DNA of 5,124 nucleotides. Source: an uncultured Rhizobiaceae group bacterium (GTDB taxonomy: Bacteria > Pseudomonadota > Alphaproteobacteria > Rhizobiales > Rhizobiaceae). Made by a program: the position numbers and the translations under genes. Shown here in pieces: positions 1 through 5,124 of this stretch; within the stretch, counting starts at the first letter, position 1, and each line of letters starts with the position of its first letter. The stretch lies in NCBI GenBank assembly GCA_905479965.1, contig CAJQOR010000162.1, positions 1 through 5,124 of the forward strand. The letters are read 5' to 3'. The notes under the pieces are model-generated. The model did no database searches. It worked only from the letters and a program-made list of their open reading frames with translations, and was not told the DNA's origin.

Positions 1-798
1 CATTTGGTCATATGATTGGTTGAGCTCATTATTTTTTTCAGCCAAAGCACTTCTTGCACTCCGCAGAGATTTCCTATGACGTTCCAAGCGGCGAATTGCG
101 CGCAGAACAGAATGCTGGGATGGTAAAAATATGACGAAAAATTCTATCACTAAAAGAACCGCCGCACCCAACAATGACAAGCGTTGATTAAAGACGAGCG
201 CATCAACATCGCTCTTTGCATCATTTTCGAGTTGCGTGACAGCACGATTCAATTTCCCTAGTAGGAATATTGGCGCCGAGGTTCGAATGTAATCATAAGC
301 ATCTTTGCTCTTTTGGCTCCCGATGCGCCCTGTGAGGATAATATAAACCTTGGCAACGAATTTTCTTGAATCAGCGTCGAGCCTATTGGATGCATCTTGA
401 TCGAAATACAGCTCTTTTAATTCACTCGACATCTTCTCATTGCTGGTTAATTCTTTATGAACGTCAAAAAAGGTATTTACGAATTTTGACAGTATGACAT
501 GATCTCCTGGCGTCGGATTTTCATAATATCGTTCTGCAAGAATGAAAATTTGCTGGCTTAAGGTTCGCTGTTGACCGCCCATATTGATCATTTGCGCATG
601 CTCTTTACCCGCACTAATAACGGATAAGGAATTATTGTGACTAATAACAAGCACCAAAAAAATAAGTGATAAACCAAGTAGATAACGCACCCAAAGCGTC
701 TTGGGCGTTGCGCGTGTTTTCACACGTAGTCTAGCAATTTTCCACTTTAAATTCTTCACGGAGCAGATAATCCAACTTGTAAGTGTTCTGGGAAACAT
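1..798 (-). CDS. PilJ-type membrane sensor protein, N-terminal part (gene continues beyond left edge)
   Basis: The frame is open from an ATG at 798 to the left edge (266 codons, no stop), so the C-terminus is missing. Residues about 36-53 (WVRYLLGLSLIFLVLVIS) form a first membrane helix after a basic N-terminus. The next ~150 residues lie outside the membrane and contain MINMGGQQRTLSQQI (70-84), which matches the start of the PilJ / type IV pili methyl-accepting N-terminal domain. A second membrane helix (about 207-225) leads into a charged cytoplasmic helix (about 230-266, with SALAEKNNELNQ) of the kind that connects to a histidine kinase, PAS or GGDEF/EAL output. The output type cannot be seen. 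The domain assignment is from the motif and topology; a sensor role is inferred. The start is uncertain: GTG codons at 759 and 723 are alternatives and none has a clear Shine-Dalgarno site. It is divergent from purM. Confidence 0.78.
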   Translation of the reverse strand, partial: MFPRTLTSWIICSVKNLKWKIARLRVKTRATPKTLWVRYLLGLSLIFLVLVISHNNSLSVISAGKEHAQMINMGGQQRTLSQQIFILAERYYENPTPGDHVILSKFVNTFFDVHKELTSNEKMSSELKELYFDQDASNRLDADSRKFVAKVYIILTGRIGSQKSKDAYDYIRTSAPIFLLGKLNRAVTQLENDAKSDVDALVFNQRLSLLGAAVLLVIEFFVIFLPSQHSVLRAIRRLERHRKSLRSARSALAEKNNELNQSYDQM

Positions 799-933
799 AC
801 TGGGTATTTATTATTAAATTTCGATGAAATCTGATTCGGAAATGTTGTGGCCAAAATTGTGGGTTTTTCACACCAATAAAAGAGTTCTGAATTATCAAGC
901 AAATACCTTGCACCTTGTGCGCTGACATGCGAT

Positions 934-960
934 TTGACCTTTAGAGCTTGAACATATCAT
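934..960 (+). promoter_or_regulatory. possible promoter for purMN
   Basis: TTGACC (934-939) resembles a -35 box and TATCAT (955-960) a -10 box, each one base from the sigma-70 consensus. The 15-base spacer is shorter than the usual 16-18. Transcription would begin near 966-968, giving a leader of under 20 bases that still contains the GGAG site. A small inverted repeat, GCAC-CTT-GTGC (910-920), lies just upstream and could be an operator half-site or chance. This is a consensus match only. Confidence 0.3.
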
Positions 961-970
961 CGACAAACTT

Positions 971-974
971 GGAG
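971..974 (+). promoter_or_regulatory. ribosome binding site of purM (decides the GTG start)
   Basis: GGAG is followed by nine bases and then GTG at 984. This is the only good Shine-Dalgarno match near the 5' end of the purM frame, and it favours the GTG over the upstream in-frame TTG at 948, which has no such site at the right distance. Confidence 0.75.
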
Positions 975-983
975 ATATCTGAC

Positions 984-2060
984 GTGACAGACGGCAAAAA
1001 TGGCCTTACTTATTCAGATGCGGGCGTGGATATTGACGCTGGCAATGACCTGGTCAATCAAATTAAACCGTTGGTGAAATCAACGCGCAGATCTGGCGCG
1101 GATAGCGAAATCGGTGGATTTGGCGGCATATTTGATCTCAAAGCAGCTGGATTTAAAGACCCATTGTTAATCGCCGCAAATGATGGTGTTGGCACGAAAT
1201 TGCGCGTCGCCATTGAAGCAGGTATTCACGATACAGTTGGCATTGATCTTGTTGCTATGTGTGTCAATGATCTGGTTGTGCAAGGTGCAGAACCGTTGTT
1301 CTTCCTTGACTACTTTGCAACTGGTAAACTCGACACTGCTCAAGGGGTGGACATTGTCAGAGGTATTGCAGATGGGTGTAAGCTTTCAGGCTGCGCATTG
1401 ATCGGTGGAGAAACAGCCGAAATGCCAGGCATGTATCACGGGGATGATTACGATTTGGCAGGGTTTGCTGTTGGCGCGTGTGAGCGGGATAAATTACTTC
1501 CAAGCGAACAACTCACCGAGGGTGATGTCCTGCTGGGGCTTGCCTCTTCTGGCGTTCATTCCAATGGCTTCTCGCTTGTGCGCAAAATCGTCGAAATCAG
1601 CGGCTTATCCTATAATGAGCCTGCACCATTTAAGAGCGCATCCAGCGGCGAAACACTGGGTCAGAATTTGCTTGAACCAACTCGCATCTATGTCAAATCA
1701 TTGTTGCATGCGATCCGTAAGACAGATGCAGTCAAAGCTATGGCACATATTACTGGTGGTGGTTTTCCTGAAAACATCCCGCGCGTGCTGCCCGATAATC
1801 TATCAGCTGAAATCGATCTCTCTGCTGTTGATGTGCCGGAAGTTTTCTCCTGGCTATCAAAAACAGGTGGTGTTGAACCTAATGAGATGTTGCGCACTTT
1901 TAACTGTGGTGTGGGCATGATTGTTGCCACTGATGCACAGAACGTTGATGCTGTGACACAAGCACTAACCGAGGCAGGTGAAACAGTCATTAAAATGGGT
2001 CGCGTCATTGCACGAAGTGACGACGAAGGCGTCGTTTATAAAGGACAATTGTCAATATGA
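984..2060 (+). CDS. purM: phosphoribosylformylglycinamidine cyclo-ligase (AIR synthetase)
   Basis: PurM catalyses the ATP-dependent ring closure of FGAM to AIR, the fifth step of de novo purine synthesis, as a cytosolic homodimer. The 358-residue product shows the family signatures in order: [11 protein letters not shown] (38-48), the nucleotide-binding loop NDGVGTK (66-72), [17 protein letters not shown] (94-110), [11 protein letters not shown] (141-151), [11 protein letters not shown] (188-198) and [13 protein letters not shown] (255-267). Length and sequence fit the alphaproteobacterial enzyme (about 350-360 residues), and no key motif is missing. I chose the GTG at 984 because GGAG lies nine bases upstream and the resulting N-terminus ([18 protein letters not shown]) matches my recollection of relatives. 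The frame is open further upstream to a TTG at 948, which would add 12 residues. The last codon overlaps the purN start (ATGA), implying one transcript and translational coupling. Confidence 0.97.
   Translation: MTDGKNGLTYSDAGVDIDAGNDLVNQIKPLVKSTRRSGADSEIGGFGGIFDLKAAGFKDPLLIAANDGVGTKLRVAIEAGIHDTVGIDLVAMCVNDLVVQGAEPLFFLDYFATGKLDTAQGVDIVRGIADGCKLSGCALIGGETAEMPGMYHGDDYDLAGFAVGACERDKLLPSEQLTEGDVLLGLASSGVHSNGFSLVRKIVEISGLSYNEPAPFKSASSGETLGQNLLEPTRIYVKSLLHAIRKTDAVKAMAHITGGGFPENIPRVLPDNLSAEIDLSAVDVPEVFSWLSKTGGVEPNEMLRTFNCGVGMIVATDAQNVDAVTQALTEAGETVIKMGRVIARSDDEGVVYKGQLSI
2041..2045 (+). promoter_or_regulatory. ribosome binding site of purN inside purM
   Basis: AAGGA lies 11 bases before the purN ATG at 2057, within the last codons of purM. 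The spacing is slightly long but usable, and the ATGA overlap would also allow terminating purM ribosomes to restart on purN. Confidence 0.5.
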
Positions 2061-2737
2061 GCATAATCGAACAACCCCGCAAAAAACGCGTTGGGGTCCT
2101 CATCTCAGGCACAGGTTCAAACATGAAAGTTTTAGCCCAAGCCTGTCAAAATGATGAGTATCCGGCGGATGTTTGTTTGGTTGTTTCTGATAAGAGCGGT
2201 GTAAAAGGTTTGGAAACTGCGCGCGAAATGGGCATCAAGGCTGTTGCATTTCCTCGCAAAGATTATGCGTCAAAGGCGAACCATGAAGCTGCCATTCTTG
2301 CAGCGCTTGATGAAGCGGATCTCGATTTCATATGCCTTGCAGGATATATGCGCATATTATCTGGTGAATTTATCAAAAAGTGGTCCGGTAAACTGATCAA
2401 TATTCATCCCTCATTATTGCCTTTATTTCCCGGTCTTCATACTCACGGCAGAGCAATTGCAGCAGGATGTAAAGTTCATGGATGCACCGTGCATTTTGTG
2501 ACCGAAGGAATGGATGAAGGTCCAATAATATCGCAAGCTGTTGTTCCAATCATCCCAAATGACACAGCTGATAGTCTTGCCAGGAGAGTTTTAAAAACTG
2601 AGCATATTTTATATCAGCGTGCATTAAAACAACTTGCCAGTGAGCAAGTGCGCATGACGATGGATGAAAAATCTGAATTTTTGGATATAGAAACTACCGA
2701 TGATGGAACAAATGCGGGCGATTATTTGATCTCATAA
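2057..2737 (+). CDS. purN: phosphoribosylglycinamide formyltransferase (GAR transformylase)
   Basis: PurN transfers a formyl group from 10-formyltetrahydrofolate to GAR to give FGAR, the third step of de novo purine synthesis. The 226-residue product has the phosphate-binding loop ISGTGSNM (16-23), [13 protein letters not shown] (94-106) and the active-site stretch [20 protein letters not shown] (114-133). The catalytic triad known from the E. coli enzyme (N106, H108, D144) is present as N115, H117 and D153, with the same spacing, and D153 lies in [11 protein letters not shown]. The protein is somewhat longer than the E. coli enzyme (212 residues), with nine extra residues at the N-terminus and an acidic tail (about 205-226) that I do not recognise. 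Its ATG overlaps the purM stop codon, so the two are almost certainly one operon. A hairpin follows two bases after the stop. Confidence 0.97.
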   Translation: MSIIEQPRKKRVGVLISGTGSNMKVLAQACQNDEYPADVCLVVSDKSGVKGLETAREMGIKAVAFPRKDYASKANHEAAILAALDEADLDFICLAGYMRILSGEFIKKWSGKLINIHPSLLPLFPGLHTHGRAIAAGCKVHGCTVHFVTEGMDEGPIISQAVVPIIPNDTADSLARRVLKTEHILYQRALKQLASEQVRMTMDEKSEFLDIETTDDGTNAGDYLIS

Positions 2738-2738
2738 A

Positions 2739-2770
2739 CGCACCCTCGCCTGAGCGAAGATGCGCATTTT
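2739..2770. terminator. hairpin between convergent genes, possible two-way terminator
   Basis: Arms 2739-2749 and 2754-2764 pair around a four-base loop (CTGA). Read as plus-strand RNA the stem has two C-A mismatches and is followed by CATTTT. Read as minus-strand RNA both mismatches become U-G wobbles, so the 11-pair stem is continuous, but it is followed only by a weak GTTTA tract. It lies directly after the purN stop and downstream of the convergent gene at 2803-3249, as expected for a shared terminator. Confidence 0.55.
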
Positions 2771-2819
2771 CCATGGCTTAAGCTGCCAATTTTATCCATG
2801 GCTTAAGCTGCCAATTTTA
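2770..2819. repeat. perfect 25-base tandem duplication
   Basis: Positions 2770-2794 and 2795-2819 are identical, base for base; the flanking bases differ on both sides, so the unit is exactly 25 bases. Each copy begins TCCATGG and ends AATTTTA. The right copy contains the last codons and TAA stop (2803-2805) of the minus-strand gene, and the left copy repeats that 3' end between the stop and the terminator-like hairpin. The perfect identity suggests a recent slippage or unequal-recombination event. Confidence 0.97.
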
Positions 2820-3249
2820 AATGTGGCTGGCCATCAGATGTTTTATCATCACTGATGCCATTTGCGTTCACGACAATATTGATGCGTGAACGAAAATTAC
2901 TCATCCCCTCAAATTTGACGACATCCACAGGGACATCAAATTTGATTGTAACGCCAAAGCGTTGCTTATTGGGTACTTTACGCAACCCAATAACTTCGCC
3001 TTCGAACGGTTGCCCAAGATAGGTTCCGCGAACTGCTTCACCCAATGCGTAAGCAAATGCTTGGTTATTGCCAGCAAGTGCGGACAGTGTGTTCCAATCT
3101 CTGTAACCTAGTTGTTTTGCCAGGATTTCCAAAGATTTACTGTGAGACATCACGTGACCATCTTGGGCCATTGATTGTCGCAATGCTTTTGCTTGAGTTT
3201 TCAACTCATCGATAGATAAATGCTGAATATACATCATAACGTCTTTCAT
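2803..3249 (-). CDS. glyoxalase-related small protein of unknown function
   Basis: The 148-residue product resembles the proteins annotated as 'glyoxalase superfamily' or 'glyoxalase-related' in alphaproteobacteria. Residues about 12-60 carry the typical N-terminal part: LKTQAKALRQSMAQDG, then HSKSLEILAKQLGYRDWNTL. Residues about 75-148 form the second part, with GTYLGQPFEGEVIGL, VPVDVVKFEGMSNFRSRI and the near-terminal KTSDGQPHLKL. I see no signal peptide or membrane segment and no obvious metal-binding set of a true glyoxalase I, so an enzymatic role should not be assumed. The start is uncertain: ATG at 3249 lacks a clear Shine-Dalgarno site, and in-frame ATGs at 3237 and 3234 follow a weak GAAAGA. 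It converges on purN and its stop codon lies inside a 25-base tandem duplication. The family call is from memory of conserved motifs. Confidence 0.85.
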   Translation of the reverse strand: MKDVMMYIQHLSIDELKTQAKALRQSMAQDGHVMSHSKSLEILAKQLGYRDWNTLSALAGNNQAFAYALGEAVRGTYLGQPFEGEVIGLRKVPNKQRFGVTIKFDVPVDVVKFEGMSNFRSRINIVVNANGISDDKTSDGQPHLKLAA

Positions 3250-3250
3250 A

Positions 3251-3270
3251 ATTTAAAGCGGACTTTAAGT
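3251..3270. repeat. inverted repeat next to the start of the glyoxalase-related gene
   Basis: TTAAAG (3253-3258) and CTTTAA (3263-3268) are a perfect inverted pair around CGGA. The stem extends by one wobble and one A-T pair to 3251-3270. It lies two bases upstream of the ATG at 3249 and would cover the ribosome-landing zone of that start, so it could act as an operator or as an RNA element; neither is shown. Confidence 0.5.
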
Positions 3271-3273
3271 AGT

Positions 3274-3300
3274 TGGGGTTCGCATTGCCAACGGACCCCG
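3274..3300. repeat. GC-rich inverted repeat (hairpin) in the same leader
   Basis: GGGGTTCG (3275-3282) pairs with CGGACCCC (3292-3299) around a nine-base loop, with one T-G position; 3274 and 3300 add a further wobble in plus-strand RNA. A short TTTT follows at 3303-3306. Read on the plus strand it resembles a weak terminator. Read on the minus strand it lies in the probable leader or promoter of the gene starting at 3249. Confidence 0.5.
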
Positions 3301-3473
3301 CGTTTTAAAAACGAAAGTCGGTTGTCATAAACTACTGAACTTCACCATGGAAAAACCAGCGAACGGCAGGTGTCAGTGACCTTGATGGGTAGATAGTGAT
3401 GGGCCAAGACAATGTCAAGGCCGCTATTAAATTCTGAAAATAGACAACCAATAGATCATAGTTCCTCAAGACT

Positions 3474-3498
3474 GTGAAATACTCACATGTATTTCCAC
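3474..3498. repeat. imperfect inverted repeat, operator-like
   Basis: GTGAAATAC (3474-3482) and GTATTTCCAC (3489-3498) are inverted copies apart from one extra C, separated by six bases. The size and layout would suit a dimeric regulator site about 140 bases upstream of the MCP-like gene. It could also be chance in an AT-rich stretch. Confidence 0.35.
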
Positions 3499-3637
3499 TT
3501 ACCGAATAATTACGGCAATCTCGGACAATTTTTAACGCCTTATTCACCATATTTTTTTACTGTCAGGCAAGAATTTGCATATTCAGAAGACTGATAATTG
3601 CACCCGATCAACAGATAACGACGATTGAGCAACCTAG

Positions 3638-5124
3638 ATGCACGCGCTGAAAGAAGATTTCATAGAAGAGATAACGTCATTTGATGACTTGCCTGATAAC
3701 CACCTTGATGAAGCAGATCAAGCGGAGCAACTGGAAACTTTATCATCGGCGTTTGCCCATATTTCCAAGCGTATAACCACATTGGCAGTCAACATTGCCG
3801 ACACATCAGGAACTGTTGGCGATGTTACGGGCAAACTAACCGATCAAGTTACCTCCCTTACGCAGCTCCTAGATTCCGTTGAAGCCCTTGAAAATCGAAA
3901 TCAGACCATTAGCACAGTTGCCAATGAAACGATTGAACGCGCCAGCCATGTGCATGAGGGATTGGCGACCGCGACAAACGCCATTGAGCACATTTTCACG
4001 GTTGCTTCAGATGACATTAAGCGCATGTCGGTGTCGACAACTGAAACTATTGAGGCTTTTGGTGATATTAAGTCTGAGCTAACCCAAGTTCACAACTACT
4101 CGGAATCAATTCAAAAAATATCTACCCAGACACGAATGTTGGCGATCAATGCAGGCGTGATGGCCGCTCATGCAGGAAGTGCCGGCAAAGGGTTTGGCGT
4201 TGTGGCGGAATCTGTCAGCGAACTATCTGATGAAACAGCCGCCGTATCAGCCAATATCATCAAGCGCCTTAGTCATCTTGAAAAAACCATTGGCCAATTG
4301 CTCAATCACAGCCAGAAAAGTTATGACGTTGCGACAGAAGCACTTGGACGCACTGAGAGCATCAATGAAGAATTTCGCAAGTTTCGCGAATTCGGCGAAG
4401 AAGTTGATAACTTGGTCACATCCGTTTCAAATATGGCTGACCCACTTGCCGCAAACAATGAAGCATGTGTGCGGGTTCTTAACGACCTACGCGTAATTGA
4501 TAAGTCGTCGAACGAAAACTTTAATCAGCTTAAGGCAACTTCCGGCAAATTCGATGATCTGGTTTCATTTACTGAAGACATGGTGCTGTTGCTCGAGGAA
4601 AGCGGCATTGAAACGCAAGATACGCCGATCATTCGCGATTGTATTGAAAACGCCAACGTGGTTGCAAAAATATTTGAAGATGCCGTGGCATCTGGTCGCC
4701 TATCTATAGACGATCTATTTGATGAGCAATACATCAAAATTCAAGGCACCAATCCTGAGCAAGTGATGACACGGTTTACAGCCTTCACAGACGCAAATTT
4801 GGTTCCGCTTCAGGAAGCATTTAAAAACACACATGAGCGTGTGGCATTTTGTGCAGCAGTTGATCGCAACGGTTATCTACCAACGCACAACTTAATCTAT
4901 TCACAACCGCAAAGTGATGATCCAACCTGGAATGCTGGCAATTGTCGTAACCGCCGGATCTTTAATGATCGGACGGGTTTAGCAGCCGGACAAAACACCA
5001 ATCCATTTGTCATGCAGACTTATCGTCGCGATATGGGTGGCGGGAGTTTCGTCATGATGAAAGATTTATCAGCCCCTATCTTCGTCAATGGTCGCCACTG
5101 GGGTGGATTGAGAGCTGGTGTCAG
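3638..5124 (+). CDS. soluble methyl-accepting chemotaxis-like protein (gene continues beyond right edge)
   Basis: The frame runs from ATG 3638 to the window edge (495 full codons). A TAG directly precedes the ATG, so no earlier start is possible; a weak GAG lies eight bases upstream. No signal peptide or membrane helix is visible, so it is probably cytoplasmic. Residues about 30-320 are largely helical and coiled-coil-like. The turn at about 163-195 (TQTRMLAINAGVMAAHAGSA, then GKGFGVVAESVSEL) matches the MCP signalling hairpin tip that docks CheA and CheW. Several normally invariant tip residues are changed (E to M175, R to H178, E to S181), so coupling to a standard CheA/CheW array is doubtful. 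Residues about 365-495 (FCAAVDRNGYLPTHN, GNCRNRRIFNDRTG, QTYRRDMGGG, MKDLSAPI, GRHWGGLR) match the Cache/PAS-like C-terminal domain I know from many alphaproteobacterial MCP-like proteins. Its ligand is unknown. Only a few residues should be missing if it ends like its relatives. Confidence 0.88.
   Translation, partial: MHALKEDFIEEITSFDDLPDNHLDEADQAEQLETLSSAFAHISKRITTLAVNIADTSGTVGDVTGKLTDQVTSLTQLLDSVEALENRNQTISTVANETIERASHVHEGLATATNAIEHIFTVASDDIKRMSVSTTETIEAFGDIKSELTQVHNYSESIQKISTQTRMLAINAGVMAAHAGSAGKGFGVVAESVSELSDETAAVSANIIKRLSHLEKTIGQLLNHSQKSYDVATEALGRTESINEEFRKFREFGEEVDNLVTSVSNMADPLAANNEACVRVLNDLRVIDKSSNENFNQLKATSGKFDDLVSFTEDMVLLLEESGIETQDTPIIRDCIENANVVAKIFEDAVASGRLSIDDLFDEQYIKIQGTNPEQVMTRFTAFTDANLVPLQEAFKNTHERVAFCAAVDRNGYLPTHNLIYSQPQSDDPTWNAGNCRNRRIFNDRTGLAAGQNTNPFVMQTYRRDMGGGSFVMMKDLSAPIFVNGRHWGGLRAGV

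Larger units (their letters stand above)
3250..3637. other. 388-base non-coding region between divergent genes
   Basis: This region separates the minus-strand glyoxalase-related gene from the plus-strand MCP-like gene and should hold both promoters. I see two adjacent inverted repeats close to the minus-strand start (3251-3270 and 3274-3300) and a third imperfect one at 3474-3498. Weak plus-strand promoter candidates are TTTACT (3556-3561) with CATATT (3579-3584), 17 bases apart, but the match is poor. I found no convincing protein: a 72-codon minus-strand frame at 3332-3550 has no ribosome site and no recognisable motif. I saw no tRNA, riboswitch or mobile element remnant. Confidence 0.6.

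Noticed and set aside
731..928. 65-codon minus-strand open frame in the purM upstream region
   Set aside because: It overlaps the 5' end of the PilJ-type gene in another frame, has no recognisable motif, and occupies the region expected to hold the divergent promoters.
799..983. Purine riboswitch or PurR operator upstream of purM
   Set aside because: I see no purine-aptamer core and no match to the PurR box known from enterobacteria; the likely leader is under 20 bases.
1688..2008. 106-codon minus-strand open frame within purM, plus plus-strand frames at 1180-1401 and 1405-1920
   Set aside because: They are out-of-frame shadows of purM, whose complete motif set shows which frame is used.
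984..2737. A functional link between purMN and the flanking signalling genes
   Set aside because: The flanking genes are transcribed away from or separately to purMN, with intergenic regions and a terminator-like hairpin between them; proximity alone does not support a shared system.
2770..2819. Tandem repeat as an insertion-sequence target duplication or a CRISPR unit
   Set aside because: The copies abut directly with nothing between them, there are only two, and no transposase or terminal repeat is nearby.
3253..3268. Possible CtrA box (TTAA-N7-TTAA) upstream of the glyoxalase-related gene
   Set aside because: The two TTAA elements are eight bases apart instead of seven and form part of a longer palindrome, so it does not fit the known consensus.
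3332..3550. 72-codon minus-strand open frame in the 388-base non-coding region
   Set aside because: There is no Shine-Dalgarno site before its ATG (only an A/T run), no recognisable domain, and no support from neighbouring genes. A real small protein cannot be fully excluded.
3879..4737. Several open frames of 67-108 codons on both strands inside the MCP-like gene
   Set aside because: The MCP-like frame runs through all of them without a stop and carries recognisable hairpin and C-terminal motifs.

Overview
This 5,124-base window looks like ordinary chromosomal DNA from an alphaproteobacterium, most likely of the Hyphomicrobiales (Rhizobiales) or a close relative. The basis is the strong resemblance of PurM to the rhizobial/Brucella type, a small glyoxalase-related protein family common in that class, and a receptor-like protein whose C-terminal domain I recognise from alphaproteobacterial chemotaxis-type proteins. 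Base composition looks moderate (a little under 50% GC by eye). This placement comes from remembered family resemblance, not from a search.

Layout, left to right. (1) Positions 1-798, minus strand: the N-terminal part of a membrane sensor with a PilJ-type (nitrate/chemotaxis-like) extracytoplasmic domain between two membrane helices. Its output domain lies beyond the left edge. (2) Positions 799-983: a 185-base divergent intergenic region with a possible purMN promoter and a clear GGAG ribosome binding site. (3) Positions 984-2737, plus strand: purM and purN, overlapping by four bases (ATGA), for two steps of de novo purine synthesis. (4) Positions 2738-2802: a convergent intergenic region with a hairpin that could serve as a terminator for both strands, and a perfect 25-base tandem duplication that covers the stop codon of the next gene. 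(5) Positions 2803-3249, minus strand: a small glyoxalase-related protein. (6) Positions 3250-3637: a 388-base non-coding region with three short inverted repeats. (7) Positions 3638-5124, plus strand, running off the right edge: a soluble methyl-accepting-chemotaxis-like protein with a degenerate signalling tip and a C-terminal sensor-like domain.

The purine genes form a translationally coupled pair. PurN makes FGAR from GAR, and after the PurL step PurM closes the ring to AIR. The two signalling proteins flank this housekeeping pair but face away from it, and nothing in the sequence links them functionally to purine synthesis or to each other. I found no mobile element, CRISPR array, RNA gene, toxin-antitoxin pair or defence system. 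The points most worth a second look are the altered MCP hairpin tip, the fresh-looking 25-base tandem duplication, and the pair of hairpins just upstream of the glyoxalase-related gene.
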